Source of the DNA: Promicromonospora iranensis
GTDB taxonomy: Bacteria; Actinomycetota; Actinomycetes; Actinomycetales; Cellulomonadaceae
Direction: 5' to 3'
Assembly: GCF_028994775.1 (NCBI RefSeq)
Contig: NZ_JAJQMN010000012.1
Coordinates: forward strand, 19,386 to 83,385
DNA: 64,000 nucleotides
Under the pieces are notes generated by a model. The model had not been told where the DNA came from and did not search any database. It saw only the letters and a program-made list of their open reading frames with translations. The position numbers and the translations under genes are program-made. Shown piece by piece: positions 35,242-43,914 of the stretch (the first letter of the stretch is position 1; every line of letters starts with the position of its first letter).

Positions 35242-36189
35242 TCAGGCCCCGGTGGCCGAGGGCTTCGGTGCGCCGGAAGGTGTGGACGTGGGCGACACGC
35301 TGGGGCTCGGCGTCGGGTCCGGGGTCGGCCCGCCCGTCGCCGTGGCGGTCGGGTCGGGGGTCGGCCTCGAGGTGGGCCCATCGGTCGGGGCCGACGTCGG
35401 AGACGGCGCGCCGGTGGTCGGCCTTGTGCCGCCGTCCGGGCTGCCGCCGCCCCCGCTACCGCCCCCACCTCCGGAGCCGCCGCCGGGGCCGCCCGCACCG
35501 GACCCGCCCGAGCTCCCGTCCGAGCTCCCGTCCGAGCTCCCGTCCGAACCAGGTGCGGCAGCTCCCGGACCACCTTCGCTCGTGCCGTCCTGATCCGGCA
35601 GGGCATCCGACGGCGTCGTCGCTCCCCCGCCCTCGACCGCACTGCCCGGGCCAGGTTCGCCGCCCTCGGGTTGGTCCGTGCCGCGCGGCCGGTTCTCCGC
35701 ATCACGGTCCGTGCGGGCCGGGTCGTCGTCGTCCGTGATGATGAAGGGCAGGTCGAGGGCCGCCCACTCGACCGGTCCGCTGGTGTCGGTGTCCGGGCGG
35801 TCCCCCCACAGCATGGCCAGCCCACCGATACCCAGTGCGAACACCGCGAGCACGGCCCCGCCGGCCGCCATCGCCACCCGCTTCCGCGAGACCCCGGCGA
35901 GGGGCCCGGTCGGATCGGCTGGCGCGGTCAGATCGGCTGGCGCGGTCAGAGCAGGCGATACGGGCGCGTCCGCCGATGCGGGCCTGGGCTCAGCGGCGTC
36001 CCACGACGGTGTTTCCGGCTCACCGCCGAGGTGCGCACCCGACCGGTCGGGCTGGTCGGGCTGCTCGGGCCGGTCCGACTGCGCCACCAGGTCCCACGCC
36101 GGACCGCTGACCGAACCCGGCACGGGACTGCCGAGGCGTCCCAGATCAACGTGCTCGATGTGTCGTGTCGGCCTCGGGTTCTCCCTCAC
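35242..36189 (-). CDS. Single-pass membrane protein with a Ser/Gly/Pro/Thr-rich outer tail
   Basis: The 315-residue protein has a ~105-residue cytoplasmic part (Asp/Pro-rich, with an ALTAPADLTAPADPTG repeat), one transmembrane helix (MAAGGAVLAVFALGIGGLAM) and a long extracellular tail of low-complexity sequence. The tail passes from SDGSSDGSS to poly-Gly and then to Pro/Thr/Ser (PDPTATATGG). I recognise no domain; a wall-spanning spacer or anti-sigma-like anchor are possibilities. I start at the GTG 36189 since a TATCGT -10 box lies 7 nt before it, suggesting a leaderless mRNA. Confidence 0.6.
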   Translation of the reverse strand: MRENPRPTRHIEHVDLGRLGSPVPGSVSGPAWDLVAQSDRPEQPDQPDRSGAHLGGEPETPSWDAAEPRPASADAPVSPALTAPADLTAPADPTGPLAGVSRKRVAMAAGGAVLAVFALGIGGLAMLWGDRPDTDTSGPVEWAALDLPFIITDDDDPARTDRDAENRPRGTDQPEGGEPGPGSAVEGGGATTPSDALPDQDGTSEGGPGAAAPGSDGSSDGSSDGSSGGSGAGGPGGGSGGGGGSGGGGSPDGGTRPTTGAPSPTSAPTDGPTSRPTPDPTATATGGPTPDPTPSPSVSPTSTPSGAPKPSATGA

Positions 36190-36196
36190 GGCTGGA

Positions 36197-36202
36197 ACGA
36201 TA
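36197..36202 (-). promoter_or_regulatory. -10 box of a leaderless gene
   Basis: TATCGT on the minus strand ends 7 nt before the GTG at 36189. I see no clear -35 box. Confidence 0.45.
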
Positions 36203-36266
36203 GCGCGCAGGGGTGAAATGTCGGAATCCCCCCAGTGGTTCACCGTGCGTGTGGGACGATCCGCCG

Positions 36267-36905
36267 GTGACGACGGCGAACCGGCGAAGCGAGGCCCTGT
36301 GGCTCGACGATCCAGAGGGTGGTGACGGCCCTACGCCCGAGACGAGCCATCCTGCGTTCGCCCGGGTGGCGCCCCCGCAGTTCTACGACAAGGGCGACGA
36401 GTTCGCGCCGTTCGGCAACGACGCAGGATCCGACATGCTCGGCTCCGTACAGGACTGGTACCGCGCGGGCATGACCGACGACGAGCTCCCGCACATCGTG
36501 ATCAGCTCGCTCGGCGACTGGGACACCGAAGGCATCACCGACGGACTGTGGTCGGGCGAATCGGACGTCGTCGACGACTGGTTCGCCGCGTGGGGCGGCT
36601 CGGACGCGGCGCACCACGTCTACCACGAGACCAACAGGATCATCGCGGCGGCGATCGCGCAGTTCAAGGTCCGTGGCGCATTGGACCCGATCATGCTGCG
36701 AACCGGCCTGTACGCGCTGGCCGTCAAGCGCGGCGAGCTCGACGACGCCGAGGTGCGGTACCCGCGCTGGACGCACGCAGCCGACGCCTGGGCCGGGCTC
36801 GAGGCGGCCAGGCGGGTCCTGATCGTCGCTCCCGTCAGGGACCCGCGCTCGGAAGGGAGCGGGCCCGGGCCTGCTGAAGCACAGACCGGCACGGGCTCGA
36901 GTTGA
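36267..36905 (+). CDS. Conserved hypothetical soluble protein
   Basis: The ~212-residue protein (GTG at 36267; upstream in-frame starts are possible) is acidic and Trp-rich (LGDWDTEGITDGLWSGESD, VDDWFAAWGG) with a helical C-terminal half. I recognise no family. Its TGA overlaps the TTG start of the following membrane protein gene, so the two form a translationally coupled pair. Confidence 0.6.
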   Translation: MTTANRRSEALWLDDPEGGDGPTPETSHPAFARVAPPQFYDKGDEFAPFGNDAGSDMLGSVQDWYRAGMTDDELPHIVISSLGDWDTEGITDGLWSGESDVVDDWFAAWGGSDAAHHVYHETNRIIAAAIAQFKVRGALDPIMLRTGLYALAVKRGELDDAEVRYPRWTHAADAWAGLEAARRVLIVAPVRDPRSEGSGPGPAEAQTGTGSS

Positions 36906-37618
36906 ACCGGCCGGCGCCGCGGCCAGACGTGGCGGGCGCGCAGGAGGACTGGAGCGGCGCGCCCACGGCCCGGCAGCGGGCGAGACGGATGGCGACGACG
37001 GCAGTGCTGAGCGGCGTCGCCACCGCACTCGCCGGCGCAGCCGTCTGGCGCGTGGTCAACGAGGGTCGGCTCCTCCTGGTCGCGAGGCTCCTGGACGGGC
37101 AGACCCTGGCCCCCTTGTTGTGGCTCGTCACGGGCCTGTGCGCCGTCGTGCTAGGAGTGGCCGGGTTCCGGCTGTTCGTCATCGGGTACGAGGCATTCAC
37201 CGCGGCCATGGCGGCGCTGTTCCTCTGCGCGGTGATCCTGGCTGCCGCCGTCGGCGTGCTCGTGATGGGCATCCTCACGCTGCTGCCGGCGGAGCACAGG
37301 TATGTGACCCTGCGCGAGCTCGACCGGCCCCTCGGGCACCGGGTGGTCATCATGGACACCGGTTCTACGTACGGCCCGTCGTGGCGCTTCTACGTCGGTG
37401 GGCCGTTCCTCTACGACGAGGTCCCTGCGTCGTCCACGACCGTCGCCGAGGGCACTGCCGAGTGCGCCAGGTACCTCTCCGCGAGACGGACGGTGTTCGT
37501 GCACGGTGAGTACGTGCTGAGGGCCGACTCGGGTGGCAGGGACGTCATCACGTTCAGCCCGGAGGGGCGCCGCACCTGTGACCACGACGGCGTAGCGGAG
37601 CTGGTGCTCCCCGAATGA
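36902..37618 (+). CDS. Membrane protein of unknown function, coupled to the preceding gene
   Basis: The 238-residue protein starts at a TTG inside the previous gene's stop. It has three hydrophobic helices in the first ~130 residues (ATTAVLSGVATALAGAAVW; LLWLVTGLCAVVLGVAGF; FLCAVILAAAVGVLVMGILT). A soluble ~110-residue C-terminal domain with two cysteines (ECARYLS, RTCDHDG) follows, which could form a disulfide outside the cell. No family is recognised. Confidence 0.6.
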   Translation: MNRPAPRPDVAGAQEDWSGAPTARQRARRMATTAVLSGVATALAGAAVWRVVNEGRLLLVARLLDGQTLAPLLWLVTGLCAVVLGVAGFRLFVIGYEAFTAAMAALFLCAVILAAAVGVLVMGILTLLPAEHRYVTLRELDRPLGHRVVIMDTGSTYGPSWRFYVGGPFLYDEVPASSTTVAEGTAECARYLSARRTVFVHGEYVLRADSGGRDVITFSPEGRRTCDHDGVAELVLPE

Positions 37619-37635
37619 CCGTCGAGGGCTGGTGT

Positions 37636-38880
37636 CTACCGCCGGATCCCGCCCGGGAGCGCCGTGCGCGAGGAGAACGCGACCACGGTCAGGCACAACG
37701 CGACGGCGACCGCCCCGAAGCCGAACATCTCGCCGTACGACCAGGTGTCACGTAGCCAGGCCAGCACCATCGGGACGAAGAACCCGAGGTAGGTCAGTGA
37801 GTAGAACACCGCGGTCAGCCCCGCGAGCTGCCCCGGTCCCGCGATCCGCGCGACCTCGCTCAGCCCGGCGACGAGCGCCAGCCCGTAGCCCGTCCCGAGC
37901 ACCACGGCCGCCACGACGCCCACCGGCAGCGAGAGCACGGTGGACGCCCAGGCGGCCAGCGCCATCCCGACGCCGACGATCGTCAGGGCCACGATCGAGG
38001 CCCGGGCCGACGAAGGCGTGTCGATCCGGCGGGCCACCACCTGGATGCCGATGCCGCAGCCGAGCGCGAGGATGGCCATGACCCCCGCGAAGGCGATGGG
38101 GTAGCCGCCGACGCGGTCGGTGAGCAGGCTCGGCAGCACCGCGAACGCGCATCCGGCACAACCGAACACCCAGGGTGCGAGCGGCACGACGACGCGCAGG
38201 AAGCGCGGGTGGCGGACGGCGGTGATGCGCAGGTCGTCGAGCAGTGCGGCCCGCTCGCCCCTCGGGAGGCTCTGCCGGGTCTCGGGGACACGGAACAGCA
38301 CCAGGCCGGCGACCAGGGAGCCGGCGGCGTGCAGGACGTAGGCGAGGAGCGTGGGCCAGGGCGCGAACTGCGCGAGCATGGCGGCGACACCCGCTCCCGA
38401 GAGGAACCCCGCGGTCAGGGAGAGAGACCCGCGCCGAGGCCCCGCCGCACGGTCGCCGGAGGCCGCGCTGAGCTCGGTGAGCCACGTGGAGCCCACCGCC
38501 ATGGCCAGCCCGAGCGCGACGCCGCAGAGCAGGCGGCCGATCCCGAGCACCACGGGGCTGGCCGGATCCAGCGCGAGCACGAGCGAACCGAGCGCCGAGA
38601 CCGGCGCCGCGGGCAGCAGCAGCGGACGACGGCCGAACCGGTCGGACATCGGCCCGCCCAGCAGCAGCGCGGGAACAAGACCGAACACGTAGACGGCGAG
38701 CAGCGCGTCGACGGTGACCGGCCCCATGTCGCCCTGCTCGCGGTACATCACGAGCAGCGGGGTGAACTCGTTGCCGCCCCAGGCCACCGCCAGGAGGACG
38801 GCGGCGACCGGCCACCAGGTCCGCCGCCCCACCGGGAGCGGGGACGCGGCAGACGACTCCCCGGGGCGCGAACGTGGCAT
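37636..38880 (-). CDS. MFS transporter
   Basis: The 414-residue protein shows twelve predicted membrane helices and the loop 2-3 MFS motif GGPMSDRFGRRPLLLP. The motif ELSAASGD.RAAGPRRGS and the overall pattern suggest a drug or sugar efflux-type carrier; the substrate cannot be told. I start at the ATG 38880 after GGAGG. It is convergent with the unknown membrane-protein pair (gap of 17 bp). Confidence 0.85.
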   Translation of the reverse strand: MPRSRPGESSAASPLPVGRRTWWPVAAVLLAVAWGGNEFTPLLVMYREQGDMGPVTVDALLAVYVFGLVPALLLGGPMSDRFGRRPLLLPAAPVSALGSLVLALDPASPVVLGIGRLLCGVALGLAMAVGSTWLTELSAASGDRAAGPRRGSLSLTAGFLSGAGVAAMLAQFAPWPTLLAYVLHAAGSLVAGLVLFRVPETRQSLPRGERAALLDDLRITAVRHPRFLRVVVPLAPWVFGCAGCAFAVLPSLLTDRVGGYPIAFAGVMAILALGCGIGIQVVARRIDTPSSARASIVALTIVGVGMALAAWASTVLSLPVGVVAAVVLGTGYGLALVAGLSEVARIAGPGQLAGLTAVFYSLTYLGFFVPMVLAWLRDTWSYGEMFGFGAVAVALCLTVVAFSSRTALPGGIRR

Positions 38881-38984
38881 GACCTCATCCTCCGTAGCCG
38901 GCACCCGGAGGAACAACCCGTGGGACTGTGAGCGTGCGCACAGGCACGTCACAGCCCCACGGGTGACAGACGGAAGAGCGGTGG

Positions 38985-40169
38985 TTACCTGCTGTCGGAG
39001 GAACCAGTCGCGTCGGTGCCCTCGGCTGGGGCCTCGGACGTAGTGCTCTTGGGCGCGCTGGTCTTGGAGACGGCGCTCTCGGACGCGGTGCTCTTGGACG
39101 CGGTGCTCTTGGACGGCACAGCACTCACCCGGCCCGCGGCGTCGTCGGTGTCCTTGGCGTCGTCTGCGGTGTCAGCCTCGGCTTCGTCGTCCTTGACGTC
39201 CTTGACGTCCTTGGCGTCCTTGGCGTCAGCCTCGGCCGCCTCCTCGGACACCGCCTCGGCGTCCTCGTCCTCCGGCTCCCGTCCTGGCTGGTACACGGAC
39301 GGCTCGGGCTCCGGGTGCCGCCGCCCCTGCACCACCACGATCACGATGCCCAGCAGGACCGCGACCCCCGACGTCCAGATGTTCGCCGGGACACCCAGCG
39401 GGGCGTCGCTCGTCGGGTCGATACGGATGGCCTCGAGCCAGCTGCGGCCCAGCCCGTACCAGATCAGGTAGAGGCCGAACATGCGGCCCCAGCGCAGTCC
39501 GGCACCGGGCGTACCGCCGTCGGCCAGCAGTGCCTCGTTCCGGCGGACGACCCGCCGCTCGATGGTCAGCAGCAGCGCGATGCCGATGACGTTCCAGATC
39601 ATCTCGTACAGGAACAACGGGTGGAACAGCGTGCCGGGGTCCGCCCAGTCGGGGAACATCGGCGCGTCGGGCCGGATCTCCAGGCCCCAGGGCAGCGTGG
39701 TCGGCAGGCCGAACAGCTCCTGGTTCACGTAGTTGCCCAGCCGACCGATCGCCTGCGCGGCGAGCAGTCCGGGAGCCAGGGCATCGGCGAACGACCAGAA
39801 CCGCAGGCCCGTCAGTCGGCAGCCGATCCAGACTCCCACGGCGCCGCCGAGCAAGGACCCGAACAGGGCGTTGCCGCCCTCCCAGATCCGGATCCATGCC
39901 CACGGGTCGACCCCAGGACCGGTGAAGTCCCCGAGGTGGGTGAGCACGTGATAGATCCGGGCGCCGACGATGCCGATCGGCACCGCCCACATCGCGATGT
40001 CGAGGGCGAGCCCGGGGGCGGCTCCGCGTGCGCGGAGGCGCCGGTCCGTGATGTACGCGGCGGCGGCGATGCCGGCCAGCAGACACAGGGCGTAGGTATG
40101 GATGGTGAGCGGGCCCAGGTGGATCTGGGACCACACCGGGTCAGGGCTGGGGATACTGGCCGGAAGCAC
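38985..40169 (-). CDS. lgt: Prolipoprotein diacylglyceryl transferase with acidic C-terminal tail
   Basis: Lgt adds diacylglycerol to the lipobox cysteine of prelipoproteins in the membrane. The first ~290 residues hold seven membrane helices and the Lgt signature (AIGRLGNYVNQELFGLPTTL), plus the GARIYHVLTH segment. The remaining ~100 residues are a low-complexity tail, first Asp/Glu/Lys (AKDAKDVKDVKDDE), then Ser/Lys/Thr repeats (SKSTASKSTASES) encoded by 15-bp tandem units (about 39040-39120). I start at the GTG 40169 because a TACCTT -10 box is 6 nt upstream and the frame beyond is read-through. It serves the lipoproteins at 13783 and 23466. Confidence 0.9.
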   Translation of the reverse strand: MLPASIPSPDPVWSQIHLGPLTIHTYALCLLAGIAAAAYITDRRLRARGAAPGLALDIAMWAVPIGIVGARIYHVLTHLGDFTGPGVDPWAWIRIWEGGNALFGSLLGGAVGVWIGCRLTGLRFWSFADALAPGLLAAQAIGRLGNYVNQELFGLPTTLPWGLEIRPDAPMFPDWADPGTLFHPLFLYEMIWNVIGIALLLTIERRVVRRNEALLADGGTPGAGLRWGRMFGLYLIWYGLGRSWLEAIRIDPTSDAPLGVPANIWTSGVAVLLGIVIVVVQGRRHPEPEPSVYQPGREPEDEDAEAVSEEAAEADAKDAKDVKDVKDDEAEADTADDAKDTDDAAGRVSAVPSKSTASKSTASESAVSKTSAPKSTTSEAPAEGTDATGSSDSR

Positions 40170-40175
40170 GACCCG

Positions 40176-40181
40176 AAGGTA
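40176..40181 (-). promoter_or_regulatory. -10 box of leaderless lgt
   Basis: TACCTT on the minus strand lies 6 nt before the GTG at 40169. Confidence 0.5.
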
Positions 40182-40240
40182 CCGCGACTGACCCACATCG
40201 TGGGCATCGAGCTCGGCGCGCACAAAAAACTCCGCCCCTG

Positions 40241-40290
40241 CCCAGCGGTTGGGCCCAGAAGTCACGTGACTTCTGGGCCCAATAACTGGG
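40241..40290. terminator. Perfect 34-bp palindrome with outer arms, between der and lgt
   Basis: A gap-free palindrome at 40249-40282 (centre CACGTG, ends TTGGGCCC/GGGCCCAA) is flanked by a further CCCAG (40241) / CTGGG (40290) pair separated by 3-nt bulges. On the minus strand a T6 run follows about 19 nt after the hairpin (40225-40230), so it may terminate der. Confidence 0.6.
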
Positions 40291-40399
40291 TAGCAGCGGA
40301 GGTTCCGCGAGATCGGTCGGTTGCACCGGACGGCGACACGGAACAGCGACACCGGACCGCGGCACCGGACGGTGACGGGGGCCGGGAGGCCCGCCGCGG

Positions 40400-41947
40400 T
40401 CAGCGCTTGCGCTTCTCCCGGACGCGCACCGAGATCTCGATCGGCGTGCCCTCGAAACCGAACGTCTCCCGCAGGCGGCGCTCGATGAAGCGGCGGTAGC
40501 CGGCCTCGATGAACCCGGTGGCGAAGATGACGAACCGCGGCGGCCTGGTGGAGGCCTGCGTGGCGAACAGGATGCGCGACTGCTTGCCACCGCGCAGCGG
40601 GTGCGGGTGCGCCGCCACGAGCTCGCCGAGGAACGCGTTGAGCTTCCCCGTCGGGACACGGCGGTCCCACGAGGCGAGCGAGCGCTCGATCGCCGGGACC
40701 AGCCGCTCGCTGTGCCAGCCGGTGCGTGCCGACAGGTTGACGCGCGGCGCCCACGCGATCTGCACGAGCTCCTGCTCGATCTCGCGCTCGAGGAAGGGAC
40801 GGCGGTCCTCGTCCATGAGGTCCCACTTGTTGTACGCGATGACGAGCGCCCGGCCGGCGTCCACGACCTGCTGGATCACGCGGATGTCCTGCTCGGTCAG
40901 CGGCTGCGACGCGTCCACCAGGACCACGCCGATCTCCGCCTTGTCGATGGCGGCCGCGGTGCGCAGCGAGGCGTAGAAGTCGGCGCCCTTGGTCTGGTGC
41001 ACCCGACGGCGGATGCCGGCCGTGTCCACGAACCAGTACGGGATGCCGCGCAGCTCGATCAGCTCGTCGACCGGGTCGCGCGTGGTGCCGGCGACCTCGT
41101 CGACCACCACTCGCTCCGACCCGGCGATCTTGTTCAGCAGCGACGACTTGCCCACGTTCGGGCGCCCGACGAGCGCAACGCGGCGCGGGCCGGCGGGCCG
41201 CAGGGTGCCGTGCTCCGACGTCGTCGGCAGCACCTTGACGGCGGCTTCGAGCAGGTCGCCCGTGCCACGGCCGTGCAGGGCGGACACCGGGTGCGGCTCC
41301 CCCAGGCCCAGCGCCCACAGGTAGGCGGCGTCCGCCTCGCCGGACGCGCCGTCCACCTTGTTGGCGCACAGCACCACGGGCTTGCCGGAGCGGCGCAGCA
41401 GCTCGACGACGCGCTCGTCGGTGGAGGTGGCGCCCACGGTCGCGTCGACCACGAACACCACGGCGTCGGCCAGGGAGATCGCGACCTCGGCCTGCTCCGC
41501 CACCTTGGACTCGATGCCGGCGACGTCGACCTCCCAGCCGCCGGTGTCGACGAGCATGAACTGGCGGCCGGCCCACTCCGCCGGGTACGACACGCGGTCG
41601 CGCGTCACGCCTGGCTTGTCGGCGACGACCGCCTCACGGCGGCCCAGGATGCGGTTGACCAGTGTCGACTTGCCGACGTTCGGGCGCCCGACGATAGCCA
41701 GCACCGGTAGCGCCTGCTCGGCCGCCGCCTGCTCGTCGCTCCACTCGGAGTCGAGCAGCGCCTGGTCCGACTCGTCGAGCTCGAACTCCTCGAGGCCGAC
41801 GCGCAGCGCACGCTCGCGCGCGACGTCGTCCTCGGTCTCCGCGAGATCGAGGTCGGGTGCGGCCGGGGCGGCCGCGTCCAGGGCAGCATCATCTCGGGCC
41901 GCCGCGTCCAGCGCAGCAGCCTCCGATGCAGAGGAGTCGTGGGTCAT
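40400..41947 (-). CDS. der: Ribosome biogenesis GTPase Der (EngA)
   Basis: Der helps 50S subunit assembly. The 515 residues contain two complete G domains, each with GRPNVGKS (about residues 86 and 260), DTGG / DTAG and NKVD / NKWD motifs. A KH-like C-terminal domain follows, ending in a basic REKRKR tail. The first ~78 residues are an acidic Ala-rich extension beyond the usual family start. It lies downstream of cmk and rluB, the usual actinobacterial order. Confidence 0.95.
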   Translation of the reverse strand: MTHDSSASEAAALDAAARDDAALDAAAPAAPDLDLAETEDDVARERALRVGLEEFELDESDQALLDSEWSDEQAAAEQALPVLAIVGRPNVGKSTLVNRILGRREAVVADKPGVTRDRVSYPAEWAGRQFMLVDTGGWEVDVAGIESKVAEQAEVAISLADAVVFVVDATVGATSTDERVVELLRRSGKPVVLCANKVDGASGEADAAYLWALGLGEPHPVSALHGRGTGDLLEAAVKVLPTTSEHGTLRPAGPRRVALVGRPNVGKSSLLNKIAGSERVVVDEVAGTTRDPVDELIELRGIPYWFVDTAGIRRRVHQTKGADFYASLRTAAAIDKAEIGVVLVDASQPLTEQDIRVIQQVVDAGRALVIAYNKWDLMDEDRRPFLEREIEQELVQIAWAPRVNLSARTGWHSERLVPAIERSLASWDRRVPTGKLNAFLGELVAAHPHPLRGGKQSRILFATQASTRPPRFVIFATGFIEAGYRRFIERRLRETFGFEGTPIEISVRVREKRKR

Positions 41948-42057
41948 ACCCCCATTGTCGCAGGCCTGACGCGCTCAGGCCGCCTCGCGGTCATATGACC
42001 TGCGTCGCTCCTCGGCCCCAGCGCTCCCCGGCCCACGGACCCGGGCACGGCCCCGGC

Positions 42058-42783
42058 TCAGGCGGACGGCGCCACCGCGCGCCCCGTCACCTGCGCGACG
42101 ACGGCGAGCACGGCGTCGACCGTCTGCTCGAAGTCGAGGTCGCTGGAGTCGACGGTCGCCACGCCGTCGGCGGCGACGTGGAACTGCGTGACCTTCGCGT
42201 CGTCCTGGTCACGGCGCAGCACCTGGTCGCGCGTGGCGTCGACCGCTGCGGTGTCGGCGGCGCCGTGCACCTCCAGCGACCGGCGGCGCAGGCGCGCCTC
42301 CTCGGAGGCGGTGAGCAGCACCCGGGCGTCGGCGTCGGGCGCGACGACAGTGGTGATGTCGCGGCCCTCGGCCACAATCCCCCGGCCGCCCGAGTGCACG
42401 GCCTGCGCCGAGCTGGACTCCTGGTCGATGATCTGACGCTGAAGCCGCTTGAGCTCGGCCCGGACCTCGAGGTTGGACGCCACCTTCGACACGTTGGTGG
42501 TGACCTCGGCGGAGCGGATGGTCACCGCGACGTCCCGCCCGTCGAGCTCGACGCCGGGCGCGGCCGGGTCCAGCCCCATGACCAGGGGCATCGCCCGGAC
42601 CGCGGTGGCGACCGACACGGCGTCGTCCAGGTCGGCCGTCTCCATGCTCCAGACGGTGGCCGCCCGGTACATGGCGCCCGTGTCGAGGTAGGCGAGGCCG
42701 AGCCGGGCGGCGACCGCCTTCGACACGCTCGACTTGCCGGAGCCCGACGGCCCGTCGATGGCGATCACTACAGGGCTGGTCAC
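42058..42783 (-). CDS. cmk: Cytidylate kinase
   Basis: This enzyme phosphorylates CMP and dCMP with ATP. The 241 residues show the P-loop IDGPSGSGKSSVSK, YLDTGAMYRA and the GRGIVAEGRDITTVV segment, typical of bacterial CMP kinase. It starts at a GTG (42783). Its neighbours rluB and der are conserved partners. Confidence 0.94.
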   Translation of the reverse strand: MTSPVVIAIDGPSGSGKSSVSKAVAARLGLAYLDTGAMYRAATVWSMETADLDDAVSVATAVRAMPLVMGLDPAAPGVELDGRDVAVTIRSAEVTTNVSKVASNLEVRAELKRLQRQIIDQESSSAQAVHSGGRGIVAEGRDITTVVAPDADARVLLTASEEARLRRRSLEVHGAADTAAVDATRDQVLRRDQDDAKVTQFHVAADGVATVDSSDLDFEQTVDAVLAVVAQVTGRAVAPSA

Positions 42784-42802
42784 AGTCCCGCTCGCTTTCC
42801 GT

Positions 42803-42859
42803 TGAGTGCTGGGTATTTGCTGCCAGAGTGCGTCAAAGGGCGCAGATACCCAGCACTCA
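42803..42859. repeat. Long inverted repeat (REP-like hairpin) between rluB and cmk
   Basis: TGAGTGCTGGGTAT at 42803-42816 is matched exactly by ATACCCAGCACTCA at 42846-42859 across a 29-nt loop that itself contains partial TGC/GCA and GCC/GGC matches. There is no U-run. It sits inside an otherwise compact operon. Confidence 0.75.
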
Positions 42860-42869
42860 GCGAGAGAGG

Positions 42870-43784
42870 TTACAGGTCTACGGCGCCCATCAGGGTGCCG
42901 AGCTCGGTCCGGCCGAGCACACGGGTGCGTCCCGACTTCAGGTCGCCGAGCGGGATCGGCCCGATCCGGGTGCGTACGAGGCGCGTCACCGGGTGACCGA
43001 CCGCGTCGAACATCCGGCGCACGATCCGGTTGCGGCCCTCGTGCAGCACGACCTCCAGCATCGCGTAGCCGTCGATCTGCTGGACCACGTGCACCGCGTC
43101 CATCTTCGCGATGCCGTCCTCCAGCTCGATCCCCTTCAGGAGCTCGCGGCCGACGCGCGGATAGATCTCGCCCTCGACCGTCACGAGGTAGGTCTTGGCG
43201 ATCTTGTACTTCGGGTGCGACAGACGGTTGGCGAGCTCGCCGTCGTTCGTCAGGAGCAGCAGGCCTTCGCTGTCGGCGTCGAGCCGGCCGACGTGGAAGA
43301 GACGCTCCTCACGGTTCTTGATGAGGTCCGCGACGGTCGGGCGCCCCTTGGGGTCGTCCATCGTGGACACCACGCCCAGCGGCTTGTTCAGCGCGATGGT
43401 CACCTTGGCCTGGTCCAGCTGGATCCGCAGCCCGTCCACGTGGATGACGGCGGTAGCCGGGTCGACCCGCACGCCCAGCTCGGTGACGACCTGGCCGTCC
43501 ACCTCGACGTGACCGCCCGCGATCAGCTCCTCGCTCGCCCGGCGGGACCCGAGCCCGGCCTGGGCGAGGACCTTCTGCAGCCGCACGCCGCCCTCGACGT
43601 GCACGTCGCGGCCCTGCTCCGCGGGCTTCGCGGGCGTGCGCCGAGGGGCGTTCGCCTGGGCACGGCTCTTGGCCGAGCTACCGCCCCGGAAGTTCTTGCC
43701 GCCCTTGCCGGAATGGTCGGGTCGGCGCGGCTGCTGGCCACCACTGGATTCGCGGCGGCTCCCGCCGCGGCGTTCGTTGCTCAT
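42870..43784 (-). CDS. rluB: 23S rRNA pseudouridine synthase (RluB family)
   Basis: The 304-residue protein has a basic, Gly/Arg/Ser-rich N-terminal extension of ~60 residues, then an S4 RNA-binding domain (VRLQKVLAQAGLGSRRASEE). The catalytic domain carries the nucleophilic aspartate in HVGRLDADSEGLLLLTND and the later EGRNRIVRRMFDAVGHPV motif. It modifies a uridine in the peptidyl-transferase region of 23S rRNA. It sits between scpB and cmk, as in other actinomycetes. Confidence 0.92.
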   Translation of the reverse strand: MSNERRGGSRRESSGGQQPRRPDHSGKGGKNFRGGSSAKSRAQANAPRRTPAKPAEQGRDVHVEGGVRLQKVLAQAGLGSRRASEELIAGGHVEVDGQVVTELGVRVDPATAVIHVDGLRIQLDQAKVTIALNKPLGVVSTMDDPKGRPTVADLIKNREERLFHVGRLDADSEGLLLLTNDGELANRLSHPKYKIAKTYLVTVEGEIYPRVGRELLKGIELEDGIAKMDAVHVVQQIDGYAMLEVVLHEGRNRIVRRMFDAVGHPVTRLVRTRIGPIPLGDLKSGRTRVLGRTELGTLMGAVDL

Positions 43785-43914
43785 GATTCATCTCTCGGTG
43801 AGTCGGGAAGGGCGCTGTGACCTGCGTACGGGCCCGGACCGGGACGGCTGGTCGAACCGGAGTCCGACCTGGGTCCGACCGGTGTCGGGCACGAAGTCCG
43901 ACACAAGGTCCGGA

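Noticed and set aside
40170..41576. Long upstream extension of Lgt through der
   Set aside because: The extension is read-through in a shifted frame of der; a -10 box and GTG at 40169 define the lgt start.
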